From assembly GCA_020846145.1 (NCBI GenBank), contig JADLEL010000032.1:1-46669 (forward strand): a stretch of DNA of 46,669 nt, in the 5' to 3' direction. Positions 37,206 to 45,903 of the stretch are shown here, in pieces. The notes under the pieces are model-generated. The model saw nothing but the letters and a program-made list of their open reading frames with translations. It did no database searches and had not been told where the DNA came from. This stretch comes from Pirellulales bacterium. GTDB lineage: Bacteria; Planctomycetota; Planctomycetia; Pirellulales; Thermoguttaceae. Made by a program: the position numbers and the translations under genes. How positions within the stretch are numbered: the stretch's first letter is position 1; each line of letters begins with the position of its first letter.

Positions 37206-38381
37206 ATGGACTTCGCCAATCAAGTATCCCGACACCGTCTGGCCGACGACCTCTGGCAACTGGTCAACGTTCCCAGCCCTACGCTGAGGGAACGCGACGC
37301 AGCGCTTTGCTACGCGGAGATGCTCCGCGGCTGCGGCGCGGCGGTCGAGATCGATGAGACCTTGCCGGAAAGCCCGAACGTCGTCGGCCGCCTGCGCGGT
37401 GCGCGTCCCGGACCCGTGCTTCAATTAGCGGGCCACCTCGATCATATCGATGTTCCCCATCCGCCACCACGGCGGGAGGCCGATATCATCAGTGGCCGTG
37501 GCGCCGCCGACATGAAGAACGGTTTGGCGGGCATGCTCGAAATCACGCGGCTTCTTCATCAGTGGAGCGATTTTCCTGGAGATCTGCTGATCACGGCCTT
37601 CGGCCGACACGAAGCGCCGCTAGGCGACAGTCGGGGACTTCATAATTTAATTGCGCGCGGCGTCAAAGGCGACGCCGCCATCGTCTTCGAGGGGCCGGAA
37701 GCCGCCGCCGTGGTCATGGCGCTGGGGATGAGTATTTGGAAAGTCACCATGCGGCGCCGCGGACAAGCGTGCCACGAAATGACCGGCCCCGAAAAGGGCT
37801 GGGGACTGATCGGCGCGCTCGACGGACTGCTGTCGCTCGTAGCGGAGAAGAACCGGCGTTTTGGCGAACTGCACAATGACTATCCTCTGTTGCCGCCCGA
37901 ATCGGTTTTCATCGGCCAGATTCACTACGGCGATTTCTACAATCGCGTGCCGGCCTCTTGCGCGATCGAGGGGACCCGCCGTTGGCATCCTGACAAGACC
38001 GTGCCGCGGATCGAGGCCGAGTTCGCCGCTTGGCTTGAGGAGCTTCAACTTACCCCGGACCTAAACATCGAAACACACTGGATTCGCGTCGGCGAATCGT
38101 TCGCGATCGATCCGGCGGAAAGCATCGTTCGCGCGCTGCAAAAGGCTTGGCGCGAAGCGGGCGGTCGGGAGATCGGCTTCTCGGGGCACAGCTCGGTTAA
38201 TGACACCTGCCGGCTGGTTACGCAAGGAAAAATCCCGGCCGTCTTATGTGGTTTCGATACGGAAACGGGCCATGCCGATTACGAATTCGTTCGGCTCGAC
38301 CGCATGGAAACGGCGTGCCGCGTGGCGTTGTCGGCCGCGCTCAACTACCTCAACGCTCACTGTGCGGAGGATTTGAAATGA
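37206..38381 (+). CDS. M20-family metallopeptidase/deacylase (ArgE/DapE-like)
   Basis: 391 residues. The metal ligands are in place: LAGHLDHID (H77, D79), GRGAADMKNG (D102), GRHEAPLG with the catalytic Glu E136, FEGPE (E162) and a C-terminal GHADYEFVRLDRM histidine. The usual EE pair at the catalytic site reads HE here. The dimerisation domain lies in the middle (about 175-290). Family enzymes hydrolyse N-acyl amino acids or dipeptides, so it probably frees an amine by deacylation in the cytoplasm. It starts 13 bases after the giant surface gene and overlaps the alcohol dehydrogenase by 4 bases (ATGA). No strong ribosome binding site is seen. Confidence 0.9.
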   Translation: MDFANQVSRHRLADDLWQLVNVPSPTLRERDAALCYAEMLRGCGAAVEIDETLPESPNVVGRLRGARPGPVLQLAGHLDHIDVPHPPPRREADIISGRGAADMKNGLAGMLEITRLLHQWSDFPGDLLITAFGRHEAPLGDSRGLHNLIARGVKGDAAIVFEGPEAAAVVMALGMSIWKVTMRRRGQACHEMTGPEKGWGLIGALDGLLSLVAEKNRRFGELHNDYPLLPPESVFIGQIHYGDFYNRVPASCAIEGTRRWHPDKTVPRIEAEFAAWLEELQLTPDLNIETHWIRVGESFAIDPAESIVRALQKAWREAGGREIGFSGHSSVNDTCRLVTQGKIPAVLCGFDTETGHADYEFVRLDRMETACRVALSAALNYLNAHCAEDLK

Positions 38382-39397
38382 AAGCCGTTTTATGGACCGG
38401 CGGAGAAACGTTTGAATTGCAGGATGTGCCGGAGCCGATTCCGCGTCCCGGCCAGATCGTGGTCAAAGTCCATGCCAGCGCGATTTGCGGCACCGACTTC
38501 CACTACGCCGATTTCAAGAGCCAGCCGCCGATCATTCCCGGCCATGAAGTGGCCGGCGTGATTGTCGATAAGAGCGCCGACGTGGGCGGCCTGACGATCG
38601 GCGAAGCGGTGGCCATCAATCCCGTGCAGCGCTGCGGCACGTGCTACGCCTGCGAAAACGGCATCGGCCACTTGTGCCTCAACACGCGGCATCTCGGCGG
38701 CGAGCAGGCTCCGGGCGGATGGGCGGAATACGTCACGGCCGATGCCGCGAATGCCCACCTCCTGCCGCGCGGCCTCTCCTTTGCGGCGGCGGCGCTCACC
38801 GAACCGGTTGCCGTCTGCTACCAGAGCTTCCTCCGCGCCCAATCCCGACCGGGACAGGAAGTTCTGATCCTCGGCGACGGACCGTTCGGGTTTCTCCATG
38901 CCGTGATCGCTAAACTTCTCGGCGCGAAGACCATCTTCGTGGCCGGGCATTACGACGAACGACTGCGGCGGATCGCCGAGCAAACCCGCGCCGTTACCTG
39001 CAATTCGCGACGTGAAGATCTGCTGGAAATCGTTCGCCACAGGACCGGCGGTCTCGGCGTCGATCTCGTGATCGAAGCCACGGGCAGCAGCGACGCCCCC
39101 AATCTTGGCATTGCCGCCTTGCGGCCGCGCGGAACGCTCGTTATTTTCAGCTATATTTGGAAGCCCTGCCCACCCGATTTCGGCACCGTCAGCATGAAGG
39201 AATTGAACCTTGTCGGTTCGTGCCGCTCGCGCGGGTGTTTCGATCCTTGCCTCGCCTGGATGGCGGAAGGAAAGATCCCCGCCGAGAAGCTCGTCGATTT
39301 GCGCGTTCCCCTCGCCGAGGTGAACTTGGCAATCACGCAACTGAAACATCGGAAGAAAGACATCTTCAAGGCGGTGCTGCTGCCCAACGGAAATTGA
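38378..39397 (+). CDS. Zinc-dependent alcohol dehydrogenase (MDR family)
   Basis: 339 residues. The catalytic zinc ligands are C37 (ICGTDFH) and H56-E57 (GHEVAG). The structural zinc site has four cysteines (C86, C89, C92, C100 in RCGTCYACENGIGHLC). The NAD-binding Rossmann motif is GDGPFG at about 165-170. It resembles threonine, sorbitol or other polyol dehydrogenases, so oxidation of a hydroxyl group on a sugar or amino acid derivative is expected. The ATG overlaps the M20 stop by 4 bases, with GGAGG upstream, so the two are coupled. Confidence 0.92.
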   Translation: MKAVLWTGGETFELQDVPEPIPRPGQIVVKVHASAICGTDFHYADFKSQPPIIPGHEVAGVIVDKSADVGGLTIGEAVAINPVQRCGTCYACENGIGHLCLNTRHLGGEQAPGGWAEYVTADAANAHLLPRGLSFAAAALTEPVAVCYQSFLRAQSRPGQEVLILGDGPFGFLHAVIAKLLGAKTIFVAGHYDERLRRIAEQTRAVTCNSRREDLLEIVRHRTGGLGVDLVIEATGSSDAPNLGIAALRPRGTLVIFSYIWKPCPPDFGTVSMKELNLVGSCRSRGCFDPCLAWMAEGKIPAEKLVDLRVPLAEVNLAITQLKHRKKDIFKAVLLPNGN

Positions 39398-39505
39398 AAG
39401 CGTTGAAGCGCGTCGTGCGGCGTCTGCGGAAAAGTTGACGGACGATTTTACGTCCTGAGCTCCGGAGCCGCGCGTTCGGGCAAAGACTCATGAGGAGACA
39501 ATTGC

Positions 39506-41335
39506 ATGCAGGGTTTGGACACTTTTCCGCTCAACGCATTGGATTATCTCACGTTCGGCGTCTATCTCGTCGTGCTTTGCGCCATCGGCATTTGGGCGGG
39601 GCGAAAGGAGAAAACCGGTTCGGAGGACTACTTTCTCGCCGGCCGCACGCTCCCCTGGTACATCGTCGGCGCTTCGTACATCGCCTCGAACATCAGCACC
39701 GAGCACTTCATCGGCATGATTGGCGCCGCGTACATTTACGGCATCCCCATCGCCATGTACGAGTGGGGCAACATCAACAATTTCACCGTGCTCATCTGGC
39801 TGTTCATTCCCTTTCTCTTGGCCACGAAGATCTTCACCACTCCCGAGTTCCTCGAAAAGCGATACAACAACTTCCTGCGGCAGTTTTTCGCCATCGTCAC
39901 CGTCATCCTCAATATCGTTGCCTTTCTGGCAGCCGTGCTCTACGGCGGCGGGCTGGCCCTGCAAAATCTTTTTGCCAGCACGATCGAGAAGGTCACTATT
40001 CCCCTGGCGCAGTGTTTTTGGTCCGCCGATCAGTTATCCGCCGTCATTCCTCAACTTAATCTCTGGTTCGCGGTGACGGTCCTGGGCATCGTCTCCGGCT
40101 CCTGGGCCATCTACGGCGGACTGAAATCGGTCGCCTGGACCGAGTTCTTCACGATCATCGTCATGATCGTCGGCGGACTGTCGATCACGCTCCTCGGCCT
40201 GGACATGCTCTCCGGAGATTCGCATTCCATCGTCAAAGGCCTGGAGGTCGTCGTCGAACGCAACCAGGCACAGAGCGGGGTCTATGCCGATGCCGCCGCG
40301 AGGCACGCGCAACAGATCGTTCATCAAGACCATTATGATCGGATGTCGGTCTTGCAGCCGATCTCACACGAAACGCTTCCCTGGCCGAGCCTGCTCTACG
40401 GTTTCCTGGCGAGCGGCCTTTGGTACTGCGCGTTGAACCAGTTCATGATCCAGCGCGTGCTGGCGGCAAAGAACATGTATCACGCCCGGATGGGGATCGT
40501 GCTTGCCGGTTTCCTGAAGATTTTCATGCCGTTCATCGTCGTGTTGCCCGGCTTGATCCTCTTCGCGCGCTATCCCGAATTCATGCAGCAGCCTTGGGAG
40601 AAAGTCCGTCCCGAGGCCGACAAGGGCTATATCGTCATGCTGCAAACACTAATGCCGATCGGACTGCGCGGTCTCTTCCTGGCCGCCTTGTTCGGCGCAG
40701 TGCAGAACACGGTCAATTCGGCCGTCAACTCGACGGCCACGATCATTACTTTGGACATCTACAAGCGCATGTTTTGCGCAAACGCCTCGGAGAAGCATTT
40801 CGTTCGCGTGGGCATCTGGTCGAGTATCGGCGTCCTCGTTCTGGCGATTTGCATGGCCGGCTTCATCGGCTATTTCAAGTCGGGACTTTTTGAATACATC
40901 CAAATCCTTTACGCCTTTTTCGCGCCCCCGTTTTCCGCCGTTTTCCTGCTCGGGATCCTTTTCAAGCGGATCAATGCCAAGGGCGCTTCGTTCGCCGTTA
41001 TCGCAGGCTTCATCTTCGGCGTGCTCATGAAGGTCTATATCATCGGTTATCCGGAATTGCTGGGCGAGAACGTGTATCGGTTCATCCGCCCGTTCAGCAA
41101 TCAGTCGCTGGTGCATTGGCTTTTCTGCGTGGCGTGCTGCGTCGTCAGCAGCTTGATGACCGCGCCGCCCCCGGCCGAATATGTGACCGATGAACTCACC
41201 TTCAACTGGCGAAAGCTGAATATATTCGGCGATCTTGGCACGCATTGGTATCAAAACGTCGTTTTCTGGTGGGGAATGTTCGTGGCCATCGTCCTCGGCT
41301 TGATCGTGGTTTTCTCGGGGAAGGTGTTCGGATGA
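39506..41335 (+). CDS. Sodium:solute symporter (SSS family)
   Basis: 609 residues with about 13-14 membrane spans. Family hallmarks near the start are GRKEKTGSEDYFLAGRTLPW and IASNISTEHFIGM; further on are WAIYGGLKSVAWTEFF and LFGAVQNTVNSAVNST. The length and C-terminal extension match the SGLT-like branch that imports sugars or organic solutes with sodium. GAGGAGA precedes the ATG. It lies 108 bases after the alcohol dehydrogenase and 43 bases before the aminotransferase. It is the likely import step for the compound degraded by the island. Confidence 0.93.
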   Translation: MQGLDTFPLNALDYLTFGVYLVVLCAIGIWAGRKEKTGSEDYFLAGRTLPWYIVGASYIASNISTEHFIGMIGAAYIYGIPIAMYEWGNINNFTVLIWLFIPFLLATKIFTTPEFLEKRYNNFLRQFFAIVTVILNIVAFLAAVLYGGGLALQNLFASTIEKVTIPLAQCFWSADQLSAVIPQLNLWFAVTVLGIVSGSWAIYGGLKSVAWTEFFTIIVMIVGGLSITLLGLDMLSGDSHSIVKGLEVVVERNQAQSGVYADAAARHAQQIVHQDHYDRMSVLQPISHETLPWPSLLYGFLASGLWYCALNQFMIQRVLAAKNMYHARMGIVLAGFLKIFMPFIVVLPGLILFARYPEFMQQPWEKVRPEADKGYIVMLQTLMPIGLRGLFLAALFGAVQNTVNSAVNSTATIITLDIYKRMFCANASEKHFVRVGIWSSIGVLVLAICMAGFIGYFKSGLFEYIQILYAFFAPPFSAVFLLGILFKRINAKGASFAVIAGFIFGVLMKVYIIGYPELLGENVYRFIRPFSNQSLVHWLFCVACCVVSSLMTAPPPAEYVTDELTFNWRKLNIFGDLGTHWYQNVVFWWGMFVAIVLGLIVVFSGKVFG

Positions 41336-41378
41336 CGAAGAACCAAGCAATCCCCTCTACTTTTGCCGAAAGAACGCC

Positions 41379-42728
41379 ATGAAACTCTCCCCGCGCCAAA
41401 CTCAGTTGCTGAGACAAACCTTCCTGGATTATCGGCAGTCCTCCGATTTCTTGAAACGCCCTCTGGTCCTCCATCGGGCGGAAGGCCTGTATTACTGGGA
41501 TGCGGCGGGCCGCCGCTATTTCGACGCCATTGGCGGCATCTTCGTGGCTTCGCTAGGGCATCGCCACCCGCGGGTCGTTGAAGCAGTCAAGCGGCAACTC
41601 GACGTGATGACTTTCGCCCCGCCGCTGCACGGCGTGGCCGATGTCACCCTCGATTTCGTCGAAAAGCTGGCGTCCGTGACGCCGGGGAATCTCCGGTTCG
41701 TCAAGCCCTTTAGCGGCGGCTCCGAGTCGGTCGAATCGGCCTTCAAATTCGTGCGGCAGTATTTCAAGCAGACCGGCCGCGGGGAAAAGTACAAGTTCAT
41801 CGGGCGCTATCACGGCTACCACGGCAGCACCTTCGGCGCGATGTCGGCCAGCGGAACGGGCAAGCGGAAGACAAAATTCGAGCCGCTCATGGGCGGCTTC
41901 TTCCGCGTACTCCCGCCAACGAGCCTGCGCGACCGCTTCGATTCCTGGGATGAATGCAACCGCTTTGCCGCCCGCATGTTCGAGGATGTCATTGTCCACG
42001 AAGACCCGCAAACGGTTGCCGGCGTCATTGTCGAGCCGATCGGCAACACGGGCGGCATCATCACGCCGACCGAAGAGTATTTCGCCCTCCTTCGCGAGAT
42101 CTGCGACCGCTACGACGTGATGCTCATTTTCGACGAAATTATCACCGGCTACGGTAAGACCGGCGCGATGTTCGCCGCGCAGACGTTCGACTGCATGCCC
42201 GATCTGATTTGCGGCGGGAAGGGGCTTTCCAGCGGCGTCTTGCCGTTGGGGGCCATGATTGCGCGGCAGGACATGGGCGAAGCCTTCTTCGGCCCGGCGG
42301 AGGAAGAAATCCAGTTCGCCCACGGCAGCACCTTTGCCGGCAATCCGCTGGCCTGTGCCGCGGGCATCGCGGTGCTTGACGAAATCGTGGAACATGATCT
42401 TTGCGAAAAGGCACGGCGGCTGGGGCGATATTTGTTCATCAAGCTCGAGGCCCTCAAAAAGTACGGCGTCGTTCGCGAAGTCCGCGGCCGCGGCATCCTC
42501 TTGGGCGTTGAACTGGTGAGAGACTTAAAAACCAACGAGCCTTTTCCGGAATTGGGCCGGGCCTTGCAGGAGGTAGCCTTGGACAACGGACTGATTATGC
42601 GGATCGATCCGTCGTGGTTCGCCGTCGCACCCGCGCTTATTGCCGAAGAGGCAGACCTCGACGAAATGACCGACCTCATCGACCGCAGCCTGAAAGGCGC
42701 GCTCGAGAAAGTCCGCGCTTGCGCCTAA
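41379..42728 (+). CDS. Class III PLP-dependent aminotransferase
   Basis: 449 residues, the usual size. The PLP lysine is K281 in LICGGKGLSSGVLPLG. The cofactor-ring Asp is D252 in LIFDEIITGYGKTGAMF. The substrate/phosphate loop is SGGSESVESAFKF (112-124), and GRYHGYHGST follows. This family acts on amines and non-alpha-amino acids (omega-amines, GABA, 2-aminoisobutyrate derivatives) or works as decarboxylase or racemase. In this operon it probably removes the amino group from the imported compound. The substrate is not predictable from sequence. It is followed 80 bases later by the URO-D-like gene. Confidence 0.93.
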   Translation: MKLSPRQTQLLRQTFLDYRQSSDFLKRPLVLHRAEGLYYWDAAGRRYFDAIGGIFVASLGHRHPRVVEAVKRQLDVMTFAPPLHGVADVTLDFVEKLASVTPGNLRFVKPFSGGSESVESAFKFVRQYFKQTGRGEKYKFIGRYHGYHGSTFGAMSASGTGKRKTKFEPLMGGFFRVLPPTSLRDRFDSWDECNRFAARMFEDVIVHEDPQTVAGVIVEPIGNTGGIITPTEEYFALLREICDRYDVMLIFDEIITGYGKTGAMFAAQTFDCMPDLICGGKGLSSGVLPLGAMIARQDMGEAFFGPAEEEIQFAHGSTFAGNPLACAAGIAVLDEIVEHDLCEKARRLGRYLFIKLEALKKYGVVREVRGRGILLGVELVRDLKTNEPFPELGRALQEVALDNGLIMRIDPSWFAVAPALIAEEADLDEMTDLIDRSLKGALEKVRACA

Positions 42729-42808
42729 TTCAAACGCCCGTTATCATTGATATCGCCGCTCGACCGGCGAAAGGCGGCATAATTCGATCGCTTAACGCTC
42801 ACTCCATC

Positions 42809-43978
42809 ATGAATCATTTCGAACGCTTTCGCGCAGTCTGCCGCGGCGAATCGGTGGACTACGTGCCGATTCTCGGATTGCCGGGGGCCTCCGGCGCGGC
42901 CTTCGGCGGTGCCTGGGGTGAAATTTACCGGCGACTGCTCGACACGGGCATGCCGCCGAGCGTCATCGGCTGGACCGAAGAAAACGCCGCCTTACCCGAC
43001 GCCAGTCGACCGTGGTCGAAGTACTGGGGCACGCTCTCGCCGATCACGCTGCCGTTTTGGGCTTGCGACCGTCGAGGCGAAATCAAACACCGCAAAACGG
43101 TCCGCGACGGATTTGAAATCCTCGAGTACGAAACCGGGGCGGTCACCCGGCAAATCGTCGGTAATGACGATGCGTATTCGATGCCCTCCTTCGAACGCCA
43201 CCACGTTCGCGACCGCGAGTCGTGGCAGCGCTGCAAGGCCTGCCTGACTCCTTCGCCGCCGTGGACGAGGGAGCGCATCGTTGCGGCCTGCGAGCCGTAC
43301 CGGAGGCGCGAGCGGCCGCTCTACGTCGATCTCGGCGGCACCTGGGGCGCGGTCCGCGATCTGATGGGCCCCGAACGTGCCTGCACGGTCCTCCACGACG
43401 ATCCCGCGCTGGCTTGCGAAATGCTCGATTGGTTGCACGAAATGCGGAAAGCGTATCTCTTCCCCTTGGTGGAATATCTGCGGCCCGAGATCGTGGCCCT
43501 GCACGAAGATTGCTGCTACAACCACGGCATGATGATCGGCCCGCGCTGCTTCGTCGAAATGTGCGGCACGGCGTATCGCGAGATTGCCGAGTTGAGAACG
43601 GGCGTGGGCGTCGAGATGTTTGCGGTCGATTCGGATGGCAACGTCGGGCAATTGATTCCCTGCCTCGAAGCGCTGGGCGCCAACGCGCTCTATCCGCTCG
43701 AAGCCAAGGCGAACCAGACAGTCGCCGCTTTCGCCGCGGCCCATCCACGGTTCGTTCTTTTGGGCGGATTGGAAAAAGAGGTCGTCAACGCCGGCAACGA
43801 AAGCGCCATCGACAAGGAAATCGGCAGGATCGAACCACTGTTGCGGCGCGGAAGGTTCTTTCCCAATTTGGATCACACCTTGCAGCCTTTCTGCACCTTT
43901 GACAACTTCCGCCGCTTCATGACGGCGCTGCACGATGCCTTGAACAATCCCGAAGGCACATTTCCCCGCCTCGAATGA
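42809..43978 (+). CDS. URO-D-family protein (uroporphyrinogen decarboxylase/MtaA-like)
   Basis: 389 residues from the ATG at 42809; the open frame extends upstream, but that part overlaps the aminotransferase end. URO-D-fold signatures are VALHEDCCYNHGMMIGPRCF, VDSDGNVGQLIPCLEALGAN and LYPLEAKANQTVAAFAAA. The His-x-x-Cys-Cys group could bind zinc, as in MtaA/CmuA-type methyltransferases that move methyl groups between a corrinoid and coenzyme M or tetrahydrofolate. True heme-pathway HemE is less likely given this motif and the catabolic neighbours. No good ribosome binding site is seen. It is last in the right arm and converges with the SDR gene. Confidence 0.86.
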   Translation: MNHFERFRAVCRGESVDYVPILGLPGASGAAFGGAWGEIYRRLLDTGMPPSVIGWTEENAALPDASRPWSKYWGTLSPITLPFWACDRRGEIKHRKTVRDGFEILEYETGAVTRQIVGNDDAYSMPSFERHHVRDRESWQRCKACLTPSPPWTRERIVAACEPYRRRERPLYVDLGGTWGAVRDLMGPERACTVLHDDPALACEMLDWLHEMRKAYLFPLVEYLRPEIVALHEDCCYNHGMMIGPRCFVEMCGTAYREIAELRTGVGVEMFAVDSDGNVGQLIPCLEALGANALYPLEAKANQTVAAFAAAHPRFVLLGGLEKEVVNAGNESAIDKEIGRIEPLLRRGRFFPNLDHTLQPFCTFDNFRRFMTALHDALNNPEGTFPRLE

Positions 43979-44003
43979 ACCGTTTCACGGACCGCACCGC
44001 TGC

Positions 44004-44020
44004 CTTTCGTCCGGCGAAAG
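44004..44020. repeat. Hairpin between convergent genes
   Basis: CTTTCG, loop TCCGG, CGAAAG lies in the 116-base gap between the URO-D-like and SDR genes. No T-run follows on either strand, so it is only a weak candidate for a shared terminator. Confidence 0.35.
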
Positions 44021-44094
44021 TTCTCCGCGTTTTCCGAAGCGGTTGGCGAGGTATTTTCGAACGGCATTGCTTTGTTATCACCTCGCCATGCGCC

Positions 44095-44904
44095 CTAATC
44101 CGCGCCGGGTGCAAATGCCTTTTTCGGCAACGCCCTCGTGGCCCCGGTGCTGATGCCTCCATCGACCAGCAGCGTTTGACCGGTCACATAGGCGCCGGCA
44201 TCGGAAGCCAGGAAAACTGCGGCGCCGTCAAGATCGTGGGGTTGTCCCGGGCGTTTCAGCGGAATGCGGTCGCAAAGATATTCGACCCAAGACTGGTCTT
44301 CATAGAGCACGGCGTTTTGGGCCGTCTTAAACCAACCCGGCGCCAAACAGTTTACGGTAATGCCGAACGGTCCCCAGTCATCGGCCAGGCTCATGGTGAG
44401 TTGCTTGACGCCGCCGCGGCTCGCGCCGTAAGGACCGAGACCGGCGCAACCGGCCACGCAGGTCACCGAACCGATATTGATGATCCGCCCGTAGCGGCGT
44501 TTGATCATTTCCCGCGCCGCGGCCTGCGACATGAAGAATGTTCCTCGCAAATTGGTGTCCAATACCAGGTTCCAATCGTCCCAGCCGACTTCCAAGGCGG
44601 GCTTCCGCACATTGCAGCCGGCGTTGTTGACGAGAATATCGATCCGCCCCCAGGCGTCGGCCACTTCCCGCACCGCGCGCTGAATGCTCTCGAAATCCCG
44701 GACATCCAATTCCAGGGCGAGGACTCTGCGGCCCCGCGACTGAAGTTCCGCCTGAAAATCGGCGAGCGATTCCCGCCGCCGGCTGGTAATTGCCAGGTCG
44801 GCGCCGGCTTCGGCGAGGGCCGAGGCCAGGTATCGGCCCAATCCACGACTCGCGCCGGTCACGATCGCCGCCTTGCCGGACAAGCTGAAGAGACTGTTTG
44901 ACAT
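44095..44904 (-). CDS. Short-chain dehydrogenase/reductase (SDR) with YxxxR in the active site
   Basis: 269 residues from the ATG at 44904, chosen because GGAGG lies 6 bases upstream (an adjacent ATG at 44907 is too close). The coenzyme site is TGASRGLG (16-23), the NNAG motif is at 93-96, catalytic S146 lies in NIGSVTCVAG and Y159 in PYGASRGGVKQL. The classical Lys of YxxxK is Arg (R163, codon CGC). Overall it resembles gluconate 5-dehydrogenase-like SDRs. The gene converges with the URO-D-like gene and diverges from the metallo-hydrolase gene. The Lys-to-Arg change may weaken or alter activity. Confidence 0.88.
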   Translation of the reverse strand: MSNSLFSLSGKAAIVTGASRGLGRYLASALAEAGADLAITSRRRESLADFQAELQSRGRRVLALELDVRDFESIQRAVREVADAWGRIDILVNNAGCNVRKPALEVGWDDWNLVLDTNLRGTFFMSQAAAREMIKRRYGRIINIGSVTCVAGCAGLGPYGASRGGVKQLTMSLADDWGPFGITVNCLAPGWFKTAQNAVLYEDQSWVEYLCDRIPLKRPGQPHDLDGAAVFLASDAGAYVTGQTLLVDGGISTGATRALPKKAFAPGAD

Positions 44905-45044
44905 CATCGACCTCCGAAAACGATAAGGCAAGTTATCAGCACCAATCATATCGAGCGACTACTTGTTCTACAAGTCGGACAAGCTAAAATGTTCTGACGC
45001 CGTGCGCGAGGCCATTGTTTGACCAAGGACTTTTGAAAAGACCG

Positions 45045-45839
45045 ATGAGAACCGCCGGCATGAAAGACGTCTTCAGTTTGGATCTGGCGCCTGACCAGGC
45101 GGCGATTTGGTTTATCGGACAATCGGGCTATATCTTCCGCACAGCGGGCACGACGGTCGTCATCGATCCCTATCTCAGCGACAGCGTGAGCCGCTTGGTC
45201 CCTGACTTCATCCGCTTGTATCCGCCGCCAATTCCCCCGGAGGAACTCGAGGCCGACGTCTTCATCGTCACGCACGACCACCTCGACCACCTCGATCCCG
45301 ACACCATCGGGCCTTATCGCTTCAAAGACCGGACGACCTTCGTCAGCCCGCGCTTGGCGGCGCGAAAACTCCTCTCCTTGGGCGTTCCCGAAAGAAATCT
45401 CCTCGTCGTCGATTCCGGCATGGCGCGCATTGTGCAAGGCATGGAAATCGCCGGCATCTATGCGGTGCCCAACGAACCGGCCGTCCTCGATACGGCCGGT
45501 TACCGCCTGAGTTTCGCCAACGGCCGCAGCGTTTACCACAGTTCGGACACCGGTTTTTCCGAAGTCCTGCTCGATGCCGTGCCGCAAGCCGAGGTGGCCT
45601 TGGTGTGCATCAACGGCAAGGCGGGCAATCTGGACGTCGCGCAAGCGGCCCGGGTCGCCGCCAAGGCACGGCCGCGGATCGCCCTGCCTCATCACCACGA
45701 CATGTTCCGCTTGAATTCCGCGGATCCGTGTTCGCTCGGTCGGCACCTTCAAGCGATTGCCCCGAACATCCGAACACCTGTGCCAAGTCTCATGGAACCG
45801 CTGGTCTGGCCTGCGATTTCGAATTCTCTAACTCCCTGA
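45045..45839 (+). CDS. MBL-fold metallo-hydrolase, UlaG-like
   Basis: 264 residues from the ATG at 45045; a TTG at 45015 could add 10 residues. The metal-binding motif is THDHLDHLD (H77, H79, D81, H82). The N-terminal strand IWFIGQSGYIFRTAG and VVIDPYLSD are typical of UlaG/L-ascorbate-6-phosphate lactonase-like enzymes, as are SVYHSSDTGFSE and LPHHHDMFRLN further on. A sugar-lactone or related hydrolysis is plausible, and it would fit with the neighbouring dehydrogenases. It diverges from the SDR gene, with 140 bases between the starts. Confidence 0.85.
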   Translation: MRTAGMKDVFSLDLAPDQAAIWFIGQSGYIFRTAGTTVVIDPYLSDSVSRLVPDFIRLYPPPIPPEELEADVFIVTHDHLDHLDPDTIGPYRFKDRTTFVSPRLAARKLLSLGVPERNLLVVDSGMARIVQGMEIAGIYAVPNEPAVLDTAGYRLSFANGRSVYHSSDTGFSEVLLDAVPQAEVALVCINGKAGNLDVAQAARVAAKARPRIALPHHHDMFRLNSADPCSLGRHLQAIAPNIRTPVPSLMEPLVWPAISNSLTP

Positions 45840-45903
45840 GCATGGCCCGGCTTCCCAATCAAGGTCATCCGCGGCCCGCGTCAAGGACGACCGTTTCCCT
45901 TCT

